Positions 34,868 through 47,870 are shown, counted from the stretch's first letter. The stretch is DNA of 64,000 bases from Chrysoporthe austroafricana (GCA_001051155.2 JYIP02000002.1:2611583-2675582); one strand, 5' to 3'. Notes: generated by a model not told the origin, from the sequence alone. Translations and numbers: made by a program.

Positions 34868-37800
34868 TCATTTCCACGCATTCAGTCCAGCCCAAGGGTC
34901 TGCCACATTGGGGGGCTGCTGATGTGTAGGAGGAGATCTTTGCTGCTGCTGCTGCCCCGAATAGTAGTCATTGCCATAGTGCACAGTTTGCTGTGGGCCC
35001 AGAGGAGGTGGGCCCGGGGGAGGTGGAGGGGGCACGAAGCCTGGAGGGACGTATGTCTGCGGGACAGTTGTGGGTGCGGCATGAGGATTGCCATATGTGC
35101 TGTGGGGTCGTGAGGAAGGCTGTCCGAACGTCGTCTGAGTGGGTGGAGGCGAGGCGGGTCCCGGCCTGAAACCAGATTGCCCACTGAAGCTCGTCCGCGT
35201 TGGAGGGGGTGAGGTTGGTCCGGGGTTGCGACCGTATGTGCTGGGATTGTAGGCCGCCTGATACTGTGGCATCTGTGCTTGGTTGGGCGGAGGCGAGGTT
35301 GGCACTCGATATTGGCCGGCGAAGTTGGTCTGGGGGTATCTCGGCACGGAATTCTGGAAGTCCAGAGGCGCTGGCGTAGTGCGTTGTGTGCTTGCAGGCT
35401 TGGGTGACGTCGCAGGTGGCTCCATCGACATTCGTTCCATCAACCCTCGTAGCCGTTCCTGCTCGAGCGCGGCTTGTGCACTCTTATTTGCGGCCCTATC
35501 CTGCTCGATCTGATTCAACAGCTGGGCACCCTCAGATCGGCGGTTGTTGACGAAGGTCTCCACATTCTTCTCAAGGCTCTCGACAGTTTCCTTCATCTCC
35601 GCATACCATTTCTTGGCGCTCTGCAAGCCGGCTTCGAGATCTAGGAACTCCTGGTACGCGCGTTTGTACTTGCTGATGGCCGAGCCGCGCTGCCGTTGAA
35701 TTGCCTCATATTTGCTCTGTTCTGATCTGACTCGTTTGTCTTGCAGGAGATTGTTGAACAGGATGGTCAGCTCTTTCATGAGAGCTGACTGCTTGTGATT
35801 AGCTTGCAGTAGCCGGGTGGTATGAGGGCGGAACTTCTCCAGCTCCTGCTGGAACAGTTGCTGTTCATAATTCGCGATGGACTTTTTGTTCAAGATCAAA
35901 ATCTGCGAGATATCATCGTTGTGAACCTAATACCGGTCAGTAATTTCTCGCACCAGGGAATCACTTGCAAACATGCCTTATCCTTCAGGTCCTTGAGGAC
36001 CTGATTCCGCTCTCTCTTGATGAGACTGAGCTTTTTCAAGGTATCTTCCACCTTCTTAATCTGGTCCATGACACTAGGGCCGCTCTCCTCGAAATCCGCG
36101 TCCAAGAGATTTGGCTCGGTGACAGGACTTCCGACTCCGCTTGCTCTCCCTCGAACCTTGTTCACAGCCCTCTGGAACAGTGCATCCACATCTCCATTCT
36201 GAGCTGCGTCTCGCATTTCGTCAAACACATCCTGGTTCTGTTGCAGTTTGGAGGCAAGCTGCGCGTCACTCTTCGATGCCTCGGTCAGTGCCTCGCGATA
36301 ATTCCTGATGTCGCCTCGTAAAGTCGTAGTGAGCCGTGCACTCGGTTGTTGGGTCCAATCTCCTTCATACTTCGAGCGCATTTTCTCGCAGACGCCTTCC
36401 TCCATGTCCAATTGCTGCGAACTCTTATCCAATGATGAAATAATTCTGTCTCTCTGGGATCGTAGGGATTCGAATATGGTGCGAGGGTTTTCATGCCCAG
36501 CAACGTCATCACACCATGTTCTGAAATCTTCATCGGGTAGGATGTCTTGATCGAATCCGCCTTTCAATACCTGCAATGCGCCAGGTAGTCTCAGATAGTC
36601 CAAGCTCGCAGCCATCTCACTGTTGGCAAGGTCGACCCGCTCCGTCTCGGCTCTAATAAGCTTCGCCTTTTCCTCGTCGTAGAGACTTGCAGATTCCGTC
36701 ACTGCCAATGGAACGATCTTGGAGAACAGATCTGGCCCAGTTATCCGCTGAATATCCTGGCCGGCATAGAGCTCGCTGACCGGTATTGGTTTCGCAGCGG
36801 GCAACTTTGCCACAGGAGCAAGACTGGTTTCTGGTGGAACACTTTGGTGATAGATATAGTCATTATCCTTGGCCAGCTCCTTCAGCTTCTCCTGAACAGT
36901 AGCAAGATGCCGCTTTGTATGCTCGGCAAGAATACTGCCGCAATCTGCTTGGAGATTCGAGCTCGGTGGCACAAACCCGGGGAAGCTGGAAGCACCCTTG
37001 TTGGCCTCCTTCGCGAGGGTCTCCGCCGCTTGCAGTCTCCCAACGGCTGTACCGTGAGCATTTGCCTCATCGTCTGCCAGGGCTTGGTAGTACTGAGCCA
37101 TAGAATTCAAGAGATTCGCCTTGATCTGCCTGAAGTTAGTGAAAGCCCCCATCTATCTGCGCACCTTAGCAACGCCAAAACGCCAGGACCCTACCTGAAC
37201 CATCAACAGCCACACTTTCTCGAAAATGGCCTTTGTAACGTTCTCCTGGACGCCCTCAATAGCCTGGCTGTAGAGAGTGCCAGCTTGGCTAGCGAGCTTC
37301 GCCAACAACGCAACCTTCTTCTGATCCGCAACTTGCTTTTCGAGAAACACCTCTTGGGCCTGGGCTAGCGTTATACTTATGAGTGTCTTGACCGTATCGC
37401 GACTCAGGTCCACGGACGGTGCATGGAGGAAGTTCTCGTTGATGTAGGTGAACATGCCGGCCGATGCCTGGAAGGAGTGGTAGGCGGTCTTGAGACCGGT
37501 CTCTTCGGACCTCGGTTGATTTGCCGCATGGCAGGAGAGAACGGCGGAGATGTTGAAGATAATGGAGGCTTTCTCGAAGGCAAGGGAGTACTGCGAGGTT
37601 GGCTTGTGTGTGAAGGCGTCAAACCTGGGGTGGTGTCAGCAGCTGATCGACCATACGCCCGTTGCCCGGGGGGCGGGGCCGGGGGGAAGGGGGTTATCTT
37701 TGTTGGCACACGCACCATGTGAACGAAATCTTGATGTGTTGCTCGTCTACGGGAAATCGTAGGTCGAGTAGTTCCAGCTGACCGTAGTATCGGTAGAGAA

Positions 37801-37993
37801 GATCCCTTCCGGCGGTGCTGTCCTTGCCTGCTCCTCTCATGTCCTGCCTGAGACGGTTCAGGGTGGCGCACTCCTCGGCGTACCTCTCCGGATCGTCGCC
37901 ATAGGTGTTCTGTATGTAGTGTTTCAGGGGATGTATCCAGTCGATCTCGTTGGTAGCCTTGAGCGGCACGGATATCATGGGGATCTGGGCCAT
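34868..37993 (-). CDS. BRO1: Vacuolar protein-sorting protein BRO1 (BroA)
   Basis: ESCRT-III-associated adaptor that recruits a deubiquitinase to endosomes during multivesicular body sorting. Exons: 37993-37716, 37624-37195, 37125-35977, 35926-34868; 971 residues. The BRO1 domain spans about residues 1-390 (ISVPLKATNEIDWIHPLK, YYGQLELLDLRFP, AFEKASIIFNISAVLSC, IKANLLNSMAQYYQALADDE). A V-shaped coiled-coil domain follows to about 760 (ISELYAGQD-type segment, LPGALQVLKGGFDQ, LDMEEGVCEKMRSKYE, ANYEQQLFQQELEKF). The tail is Pro/Gln-rich with tandem TSPPP-type motifs, ending DPWAGLNAWK. Orthologue choice between BRO1 and PalA/RIM20 favours BRO1 by these sequences. The last intron (35976-35927, 50 nt) appears to use a GC donor (see findings). 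Confidence 0.94.
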
Positions 37994-40900
37994 GATGGCA
38001 CTGCTCCTCAGCCGGAAGCTGCTTGCTTGAGAGGGTTGCTAGGCGGGGTCGTCGACTCTGCGAGACGGAGCTTGCAGGGATGGGGTGTGAGGCAAAAGTC
38101 GCAGTTCGAGATCGGTGAAGAGCTGTCAGCCTAGGTAGTCGTCGCGAGAGGGTGCTGTGTTCCAGCTCATCACGGCGACCGGACTGTCGGTGCTTGTTGT
38201 GGCTGGGAGCAGGAGATAGTGGGATGCGGTTGACGATGCAGCTCCGATGCGCAATCCACCGCTGACGGGCAGCAACGTAGTAGGGTACGTACCCCCGTGC
38301 AACGAAGGTAGGGGCTCCTGTACCTGTCGTGCCGCTGTACCAGCTGAATGTGGAGACGCAGGGCTTAGGCACCTAGATGAAACGGCAGCTAGTCGTGATG
38401 ATCTCTTGCAACTTCGCTCACCGTAATGCTTCGAGGTCGAGATGCCTGGCTTGGAGACAGCTCTCCACTCACGACGGCTAGAAGACGTCGGAGTCATAGC
38501 CGCCCGGCGTTCCAGCGAGCGAGCGAGCTCACGTGGTGAGGAGGGACAAGCTTTGGGCTGACCAGCATTTCCCATCAGCGGAGTGCTCGGGACTTCCCTC
38601 GTGCTGCCAGGGTGCACCTGGCAGGGGGCCTGCCAGGGCCTGACATGTTCTGAATAGCCGCCAGCGTAACCTCACGCCTGGATGTCTTTCAACCAAACAA
38701 CCACTTCCCGCACTCACGATATCTTCATCTGCCTGTCTCGAGCCTTGTCTCTGCCGTAGACCCGCCTCCCGTTCGTCAGATCCTGTACCGCCCGCGCTTA
38801 CTGCCCTCACTGCCATTGGCCTCCTCCTCCTCAATCGACATCTTCCGTTTGCGCGACATGTGCTTCTCGACACAGCCCAACACTCCCGTAGCACCCAGAC
38901 AGATGCACTGCCAAAAGGCCACAATGCAGCGAGGCACCAACCGTAGCGTACCGGTGCAAAGAGCAAGAGCATGCTCGTCTGCTGTACTCTGACTCGACAG
39001 TCACACCCGATGCGGGCAGTGACCAGTGAGAGACCTCAGCACGTCCTAGGCAGCATGAGTGGTGGATAAGCTTGTGCTGCTGTCCTATGGTCGAGCGCGG
39101 TTGCGGCCAGCTTGGGTATAGCTTCTCGGCCCATCGCCGGCTTCCAGCCAGGGTGCTTGTGACATGCAGAAGCCGATCTACGTGCGACTGGCCAGTTCTG
39201 CAACCTCCTGGCTCGTTTGCACGACCGGATTCCCGGAAACAGAGCCGGCATACCAAAAGGGCTCAAATCCTGATGGATGAACGTAAAACATCTTCAAGTA
39301 AACAATTCAACGGATGAAAGCCCTGATAGAAGACAGTTTCGATAGCAATAGGAAATTTGAACGTTCTTTGCTACAGATTTCGAGTTAGCTTAATTGGAAA
39401 CGGTCTGTATCCCCGTCCAGAAATCTGTCAGTCCACCTTTGTCATGTCTCTTCCGCGTGTCAGTCTATATTCCAGCGACGTGATATCCCACAAGCCCCCC
39501 AAGCAGCCTAGATTTCTAGGGGTTTGTGACAAACTTCCATAGAGTAAGGGAAAAACATAGCACTAGACTTTCCCTCAAAATATGTCTATTATTATTTTTA
39601 TTTTTTTAAAGAAACTCTCGAGTTTACCTTAAATGTTGCAAGACCAGATGTCGTAGACCTTACCCGCAGTCCCGTTTATAGTTTCCAGAACGGCCTTTCG
39701 AGCTTCATAATGTATTTACATTCAAGTAAGCTTGTAAATTTGGCTCTTACGCTCATGGTCAGCCTGCATTTCTGGTAGCGTTGGTGTGTGGCAAAGTCCT
39801 AAGGGGAAATCTCCGCAAAGATATCCTGAATTGTCGGGTATCTCGTCACGCCACTATTTCAAAGAGTACTCATTGCAGACAGCTTGAGCTTGCCGTGAAG
39901 GACTGGCACCGATCAACGGAAAAAGCTTAAGCTATTTCGAGCCGTAAGGGTTCAGCCTAAGCTAAAGAATTATAGATATCACCACGCTTTCATGACTAGC
40001 AGTGCTGGCCGTTGCAAGTTCTAGAAGGGGCACATTGGGAAAGTTTACCGCGGGTCATCTCATTTGATTCGAGCTGCCGACGACAAGCAGTGACTATGAG
40101 GACAACTCGTGATTGGAAGCACGCACTTATCCTTCCTCATAAAATAGTTCTGTGTCCTTTCGAAAGCTAACTTGTTGATGGGAGTCAGCGAAGGCAATAG
40201 TTCAGAACTGATATATGTAATGACTTCCGTTTAGAGGAGTTACGAATATGGATCTCATCTTTGAGCCCAAGTTAGAGGGCAGCCCACGGTATATGTCCTG
40301 AGAGATAGCTAGACTATCGATCTAAGATTCATCTCTCTGAATGCTACCTGCCCACGCTGTGGTCAGACTTTCGTGAGAGAGATGTAGTTGGTCCAGCATG
40401 TCAGGAGTAGCTGCTCTCCCAGAACGTGTCGCCTCATCAGAAAGTTTCTACACAACTTCTTAGCGTTCGAGGACAAGCAGAATGTTTCGTTGATGCCGAA
40501 TAAGGTCGGCTATGGCGGCCAAACTACGATCCGTGGCAATTACAAGTGTCCTAGTGATTGCCAATGGAAGTTCACAGAAGCTTGAGACTATCGATAGCAC
40601 ATCAACTCTACCATTTACACCTGCTATAATATGTCCGCTCATTTAGGAAAAGATTCGAACACCGTAAACAAGAGGAATCTCGAATGGTTGAAAAAGGGCG
40701 GATGGCTGCTGTTGCACAATGGATTGTTCGTGCACCTATGTAGTATTACCAGCAACAACAGACCCCGCTCTCACCCGAGTGCTTGCGTTGTGCAATCCAT
40801 TTACGAGACTCTAATGTCATGCATGATTCAATTCCTTATTCCTTACCTATTGCAGTAGGCACGAGCTCCGGCTCCGCTGGGGCAGTCCGTTCCGGGTCTC

Positions 40901-41147
40901 CGGCGTTCCGTGAATTTCTTCCGGCGGGGTGCTGTACTGGAGATAAGCATCGGTCATTCTTTTAATGGCCTCTGCCGAGCCGCCCCCTCTTTAGCGTAGT
41001 AACAAGCCGGACGTTTATCCGGGGGAATTCATGATCTTGGCACCTTGCTCCCTTGAGGTCATCTTCTCCTTCACCATCCTCAAATCTTGCTCATCGCTAT
41101 GGTAGTTTGTTCTGCTCTGTGTTTGCAGCAAAGAGTAGAATAAGAAG
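37994..41147. other. Gene-poor interval, 3.2 kb, AT-rich in its right half
   Basis: The first kilobase is the BRO1 promoter side and GC-rich, with only overlapping low-quality frames. From about 39300 to 40860 the DNA is visibly AT-rich, with homopolymer runs near 39590-39610 and no recognisable gene, which is compatible with a decayed, possibly RIP-mutated repeat. A 9-bp inverted repeat (ACAGATTTC at 39373 and its complement ending 39428) encloses 38 bp. Confidence 0.5.
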
Positions 41148-42283
41148 ATGTCTTTCGACCGCCGTGAGTAATGGCTCTCCGCATCCCGTACATGACCCGA
41201 GCTAACACTATGCAGTCGTACGCTTCGTGCCCAAGGGCAGCAGCGATACCATCGTCATTGGCGAGCCCGTCGACGCTGAAGTTGACGTCGGCGCCGCAGT
41301 CCGTCTGGGCCAGGAGGTCAAGGTCAAGGTCTTCAGTGGCTCATCCGTCCTCGCTCCGGGCTCACCGACGGATAAGATCGCGGTCATCGACCGGGTGCTG
41401 TCCCCCCTCACACAGGAGGAGGCGGGCCCAATCCGGTGCATCGGTCTGAACTATAAGGGCCACGCACAGGAGGTTGGCCTGGCGCTGCCTGATGTGCCTA
41501 TTGTCTTTCTGTTCGCCAACCTATGGACGACCTCTTTGATGATGACGGGCATGTTCTAATGTGATCACAGCAAACCGCATACATCTCTGGCAGACCCCTG
41601 GCCTGCCCCGACTGTGATACCCAAACACACGATCAAGGACGACTGTGCTGACTACGAGTCGGAGCTTGCGGTGATTATCGGTAAAACATGCAAGAACGTC
41701 AGCAAGGAGGAGGCCATGGACTTTGTGCTCGGTTACACCGCCTCGAACGACATCTCGAGCCGCGTGAGCCAGCTTAACCAAAGCCAGTGGTGCTTTTCCA
41801 AAGGATTCGATGGAGCATGCCCCATCGGTCCAACCTTGGTGTCGTCGAAGCTCATCAAGGACCCATCGAAACTGAAGATGAGGGGACTGTTGAACGGCAA
41901 GGTCGTGCAGGAGAGTGGGCTAGAGTGAGTTTCACAGGCCACAACAGCCGCCGGACGCTTGGCTTCGGGAACTGATGCACTCTTTACTAACCTATTGGAT
42001 AATAGCGATCTCATATTCGACATACCTGCGTTGGTTAGCTGGTGCTCGCAGGGCACCACACTTCCGCCCGGAACCACCATGTGAGTCATACTTCTTCGCC
42101 AATGCCTATGTAGTCATCGAGAGCTGAGGTCTCACGTTGATTTCTCACAGAATTACCGGCACACCTGCGGGGATCGGATGGGGCCGCAAGCCCAAGTTGA
42201 CGATGCACCACGGCGACGAATTCGTCGTCGAGATCTTGCCCCATATCGGCAGTCTGCACAATGTGATGGAGGAAGAAAAGTGA
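41148..42283 (+). CDS. Fumarylacetoacetate hydrolase (FAH) family protein
   Basis: Five exons: 41148-41163, 41216-41510, 41571-41924, 42006-42080, 42151-42283; 290 residues, typical for FAHD1/FAHD2-type enzymes that cleave acylpyruvates, fumarylpyruvate or decarboxylate oxaloacetate. The catalytic domain shows IRCIGLNYKGHAQE, VFL-KPHTSLADPWPAP across an intron, DYESELAVIIGK with the metal-binding acidic residues, GYTASNDISSR and ITGTPAGIGWGRKP near the end. Exon 1 is 16 nt (MSFDR), followed by a GTGAGT donor. Intron 2 uses a weaker GTTCGC donor at 41511, chosen because it alone gives the conserved K-P-x-T-S-L join in frame. Substrate not inferable. Convergent with the gene at 42524. Confidence 0.9.
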
Positions 42284-42523
42284 CCCAGCCTCGGTGGCGG
42301 TCACTAGATCACCCAATCCTTGTCATTAGAACTTTTAGACGTCAATACTATAAGCAGAATTCCGGTATAGCTTTTGGCCTGTCTTACAAGCTTCTATCTC
42401 GCATAAACATGGCCCCAGTGTGATAGAGCATTCTGGCATTCCCTTCACCGAGCTTTTAAGGTGTAATTCATCCTATGTTCGCTTAAAACGACGTGAAGCT
42501 GGCTATTCTCGGGCACACCGATA

Positions 42524-43007
42524 CTATCCAAGAACTTCGCGCAGATGAGCCTGCGCATATTCCACGACCGCGTCAGGTCCCTTTTCAACTCGCAGGCCCT
42601 GCGGAACAGACATCGTCCTTAAGTCTGGAACCACTTCCTTCGCAATAGTGACGATTCGCTGTGCCTCTTCCGGCGACCACATCGACGCCGTGACCTGTGG
42701 GTACTTAGCCACCCCATTGGTCAACGCCGCAAGAGGGATGACGGCTGTCCTCACCAGAATATTTGGTCTGTGCTCCTCAACAATGTCCCTCACAGAATCA
42801 ATCTCTGGATTCGTTTAGTCTCGAGCATACGGGATCTTACCCCGGCGACCTGAACTCACTGTCGATATTTGCAACATGTTCGATGGTGTATTCATCCTTG
42901 AGCCCGTCGATCACCTGGCCGACAAGCTTCTTCGCGCGCTCCCGGTTCGTGTTGCACGACATGAGCTTGTAGGGGCCCTTCGGGCTTGTGCGACCTTCAC
43001 CTGCCAT
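42524..43007 (-). CDS. Small conserved-looking fungal protein of unknown function
   Basis: Three exons, 43007-42860, 42804-42755 and 42694-42524, give 122 residues starting MAGEGRTSPKGPYKLMSCNT. All three junctions fit well. Intron 1 has a GTGAGT donor. Intron 2 (42754-42695, 60 nt) has GTGAGG, GCTAAG and CACAG, is a multiple of three and contains no stop, so it could be mistaken for coding. Spliced, the protein has an alternating alpha/beta character: YKLMSCNT, then a helix RERAKKLVGQVIDGLKDEY, then IEHVAN, PNILVTASMW, SPEEAQRIVTIAKEV, TMSVPQGL and a final helix. This suggests a compact Rossmann-like or receiver-like fold, but I recognise no named family. Confidence 0.7.
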
Positions 43008-43203
43008 TGTCGTGGAGCTGTTTTCTGGTCCTCCCGACCCTACAATATGCCGTGGAACAGTCAGGGCGGGCTTATAAAGGGCTGCGGAGATGCCGGCATG
43101 ACTGCATCGGGCCGCAGGCTAGCGGCTCTTGATCTGTTTCCCGCAAGCCTCCTCCGTGCCGCCCCGCTGACCGCTCCGCAAATCCGGCGACATCAGCTCG
43201 GAC

Positions 43204-43226
43204 GTCGTCGGTGCAAATCCGACGAC
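43204..43226. repeat. Perfect 8-bp hairpin with 7-nt loop
   Basis: GTCGTCGG, loop TGCAAAT, then CCGACGAC. It superficially resembles a tRNA T-arm, but the loop is TGCAAAT rather than TTCAAAT and no other tRNA arms are present. The related string GCAAATCCGGCGAC occurs about 30 bp earlier. Confidence 0.7.
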
Positions 43227-46200
43227 CACATTTTCGGGGTCTGTTGTTGATGGCCAAAATTCTCGTCACACACTCCGTTCGAGATGCTTGACAACTCGTT
43301 CTGGTTCTAGGAGAGAACACTGCTCCCCATTTTGGCTCAGGGCTCGGGGATCAGCGTGGCGGATGCTACGGTCTACTTCAGCAACTAAATCTGGTATCCA
43401 CAGGCTCTGAACGCAAGATCTTACAGTAAAGTAGAAACATTTAATCATACAAATACTTCTGCCTCTCGAATTCATTTGCTGTAGTCTTCCCCGGTGACTC
43501 TGGCGGATTTGGACCACAGCTATGTAATACTGGAGTCGAGGCCAAACCGCCGCCTGCGTGGCCTCCCGAGACGGCGGGTTCTCCATGAAGGCGGCCACTA
43601 ACTTGTTTCACCTCCTAAGCACTAATCAGAAGGAACTTTGCAGTATCGTAACGATTCTGTTGCCATGCCGACTTAGAAGGACCAGGCAGAGCCACCAGTA
43701 GTACTAGACGGACAATTTCCAGAATAGACCTCAAGTCTGCTCGTTGTAGCAGAAGGACAAGGAATGGACGACAAGATGTCGACTCCGGGCCGGCGACCCC
43801 TGAGTAGGTCAACTGGGTTAGTTTTAGAGCGCAGAATCTCCTTCATGCTATGATTATAAGGACTAGCACGGCATCTGAGCTCCAAATGATACCGAAATCG
43901 AAAGTTGCTGTGACTAGGTTCATCGCCACACTTTTGATCACACAGCGCGGATTCTACTTGAAATTACAAGATTTGCAATGCCGCACATCGCCACTCGTGA
44001 GTGAATCACACGGCGCTGGGCAGGCGCTGATTCCTTAGTGACTTTTTGAACCTTCCATTGGGTTCTTTCTTGGAATTTCATATGTGTGGCTCTAGCAGAT
44101 ACCAAGGAAGCACGAGGACGGGGAGATTAAGTGGTGAGTGCGAGACGAATATCGCCACGTCCTACGGCTTCTAAGCCGGCGTGCCGGCTCTTCTAGGGGA
44201 ACGGAGCAGACCCTGCGGGCCCACGGGACCTAAAACCCACGAAAGATACTGGGAGTGTAACATGCCGCACTAACTCATCGTGCAGTTGGGTGCGACGTCT
44301 CGACGAAAAATAGCTAACACGAGCCCCCACGCTTCGGATGGTCTCGGGGCCACACCCCACAGGTGATCGATGGGCTCTCTGCCGGGAGAGCCGCGGACAG
44401 GACGCGGTGCTGGTGGGATGGAATCACTTGTGAGACTGCAAGCATGGCTCGATGAGGCCAATGGTGAAGTTGAGCCAGCAAATACTCTGGCGGCGCCGGA
44501 CAAGCCTTTCTGGTCTACCGGCCTGCTGCTTGCGCGTAGACCCAAACTACTACGACGGAAATTTTCCTGGTATGAATGTCCGATGGTTCATCCAGCCGTG
44601 GTACAGCCCTCCAATTTGAAGGAGAACCATCGCCATGGCCACTAGCTGCGAACCACGTAGTGAGCTGATCTCAACCGTTTCAGTGCTTCTCCTCACCCAC
44701 CGGTATCGACCCATTCCCGGCCATCTAGAAAATACCCTCAGATCGCCCGATCAGCCCTTGGCACGCATACACTAGTCATCCAGCCACCTGAGCAACATCT
44801 CGGGGACATGCACACGTCTTCAGATGTTGGGTCTTAGGGCTAGCCAGGACGTTGATTAAGTGGAGTCTAAGGGAAGAGTGATCAACACATGCAAAGCACC
44901 AGTGTGGCACAGGTGCGCAGTAAGATGCATGCATGGTGGGAGAGGAAGAATGTTGTATCCTGCGCGGTAGATTTGTGTCCCGAGGCCATGTTCACTCGGC
45001 TCTCAGCGGGCATCGACGGGCATGGCCGGTGGAATGCTGAGGCTCGAGTGCGCCTTGGATGCGCTGTATTTTGCTCCCCATCGACGCGGCTGAGGCCTCT
45101 CAGAGGCCGACCTCGAGCTGCTCCGGATTGTAGAATCGAGAGCTGGAGGAGTACCAACACCCTGGCGCTATCTGCATCTCAAATTGTGATAGATCGAGTT
45201 CGTTGCATTGACTAAAGCTAGTCGGTTTCTGCTTGATAGCATTGGACAGAAGACGGTGCTTCGATCGAGCCCGGGATCCCGAGTGATTTTCCTTTTAGGG
45301 CGTCCCCCCCTCCATACCTACCTAGGTACCTATAGAACTGTTGTACCCGTCAGAGAGGTCCTCGCGGCCCCCGCGATGCTCTCGTCCTGGCGGAACGAGA
45401 CATACCCGAAGCTGTGAAGACATTGTGGGCGGATCATGTCGAAATGCTGTGTTGGCTGTGATGGACCCGAGAAAGAGCCGTAGGAGAGTAGGGATCGTGG
45501 GCTGGCCACGGTCGATCACAGCCACTTTGAAAGCGGATGAAGCCATGATAGGGAAGCGCCCGGGAGACCAAGACATTCCTGAGGTCGGATAGGGGACAAG
45601 AGATGGGAGTAGGAGTGTAGTTCGAGTTCGGATGGGTGTCGGCATCATCATAATGATACCGTGAGGCAGCCAGAGAGACCACGTGTTGATCACACGCACC
45701 GAGCATCTGCAGGCGCCATTCGACGAAAGTGATAGAGATGGACGGGAAGACGAGCTATTCGAGGGGGTCGTCCCTAAGCGAAACAACGGGCTTGGCTGGT
45801 TGTGCTTGAGCTATCGCCTGTGCATCTTTCACGGATGCATGGGAACATGTACCCTACCTGGCCTAGCGACGAGCCCAAGGATCGAGCCCCAGAGGATTCT
45901 TGTCGTCGGCCGAACTTAAGCCGCAAGGAGGTCATGTGAACGAGGGGCGAGGCTGTGAAGCCGCGTAGGTATGCTCCGGGGCCTCAGGGAGATATCCAAT
46001 GTGACTCTGAAAGGGCGCATTCTTCCGGCGCTGGGCAGGCGGAGACGAACGGTCTCCTGGCTTACAACTACCGTACAGCAGTAGGACAAAACAGCTTAGG
46101 AGGAGAGCGGCCCACTGGATTGCCGCTGTCAACTGCTGCAGAAGAGTGGATAGATCGGTCGCCGAGGATCGTCACTCTTTGAGACTATCGAGTTGACGCC

Positions 46201-46916
46201 ATTGTACAGGATAATCGAAAGAGCAGATGAGGTCGGGACGAGGTCGTAACGGAGGATTGCGTAAGACGGGGCTTACAGTACTGGGTACACGCTACCTACA
46301 GCAGGTACTGGACGTCAGGTCCATGAGGGAAATACTCGCGTTCTCAGGCCTGACCGGTCAGGGCTGCAGCCCTTACTTCCACGCGCTAGGGCTAGGCCGG
46401 CACCGTACTCAGGCTGATCACTTAACACGCTCGTCACCTGCAGCGACGGCTGGCCTGTGTTGAGACCTGACCGCATCTCGCAGCCCTCTGTACCAGAGTA
46501 ACCCCCCCTCCCCAAGGCGGCCAGCAGGAGGAGGCTGGCCGGCGGCTCTCGACTGATACCAGCGACTTGCATGGGTTCACCGCTGTGGTTTTGTGGCATT
46601 GCTCCTCTGCATGGGACATGGGGCGAGATGAGATGAGATGATAAAAACTCTGCCTTGTCTTGCCCTCCCGTCCAATTGTCTCGCTGTGGCTTGAGCCTCA
46701 GGTGTTGTGTGCCGTACCGGTGAGCGGCGGGCAAGCAGAAGTACCATACAATCCGCCGTGCAGATCATCAGGGGTATTACGTAGGTGCTGCAACAAAGCT
46801 GACCTGATCTGAGCCCTGGACCGGCATGCCTGGGCGCCCCGGAGTCCGTATTGATGATATCTGCCGCCAATGTCTCAGCGTCCTGCTGGGTGTTAGTAGA
46901 AGCGAATGCGGAGTCC

Positions 46917-47070
46917 GGGGGGGGGGTACACTCAGGTACTCGTCGCCCACAGGCACGGGCCCAGGCACAGGGCCCAGGGGACACGAGGCACAGGCCCAGG
47001 CACAGGCCCCGGCCCCAGGCACAGGGCCCCAGGCACAGGCCCCAGGCCCAGCCCAGGCCCAGGAAGAGGA
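46917..47070. repeat. GC-rich low-complexity AGGCACAGGCCC-type repeat
   Basis: A run of ten G (46917-46926) is followed by degenerate tandem units of the form AGGCACAGG-CCC to about 47070. Any frame through it yields only Ala/Gly/Pro/Gln/Arg-rich peptides, so it is not a gene. It begins about 950 bp upstream of the cysteine-rich microgene. Confidence 0.8.
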
Positions 47071-47870
47071 AACAGCAACGAAAACGGGCTAGGCCGGCTT
47101 GGCCAGGACGGCGTGGGCGGGTACTCTGTACTTACAGGAGCATGTCGAGGGTAGTTAGTCCATGGACCCCTAAGCCCCGGCCCCCTCCGCGCAGAGCAGC
47201 ACCCAGGCGCCAGGCCCAGGTACCGTAGCACCGTAGCATTGCCCTCGTACAATACTATGCACCAGGTGATGTGCGTCTGCGCTTCCAACTTCTCCCTTTT
47301 TGTATGTTTTCCTCTTTGTCTCCCCAGCCCAGCCGCGCTGCCAGGCCTGCAAGTACTCCATGTACATACATACTAAGTAGCAATGTACTGTACGTCCTTA
47401 TGCCCGGCCCCCTCCCCCAAAAATACGCTTTAACGTTGCACTGATGTATGTCTTTACCAATCAGTCCCCGGTCGGCCTTGGCGCTCTCAGTTTTCCTCTC
47501 TATGGTCGGGCGTACTGGCATCGCATCAGCCGTCACTCGAGATCGTCGCGCGCCGCCTCAGTTCCAACGTGAACAACATATAATAAGCCTCTGCTGGGCC
47601 CCTCCTCCGCACCTGGGTCTCTCCTCTGTTCTTCATCGTCACTCGCACAACAACAGCCTCTTGACATCAGGAACAGCAGCTCAGGCCCGGATCCTCGACC
47701 CTCAAGCCCTGACTCTTGTCTGACCCCCCTCCCCCCCCCAAAGGCACGCTCCCAGAGCCTCAAGACCTCTTCTCATCCACTGCTCAGCGCCGGGCCGTCG
47801 CCGCTCTCTTCAGCACGCACGCCCCCAGACTCACCTTACCCACCAGCGCATACAGCACGCCAGCACCAAG

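Larger units (their letters stand above)
43008..47870. other. Gene-poor island, left part
   Basis: No supported gene. The region alternates AT-rich (about 43400-44100) and GC-rich stretches. It holds a short hairpin at 43204-43226 and GC-rich low-complexity DNA at 46917-47070, and its right end is the 5' flank of the cysteine-rich microgene with long C-runs at 47720-47740. Confidence 0.5.

Noticed and set aside
43150..43230. tRNA-like T-arm
   Set aside because: Only the hairpin is present; the loop lacks the invariant TTC and no acceptor, D or anticodon arms can be folded around it.
46826..47288. Overlapping 80-125-residue frames in GC-rich DNA
   Set aside because: They are translations of the AGGCACAGGCCC-type repeat in several frames and both strands, with no real protein composition.
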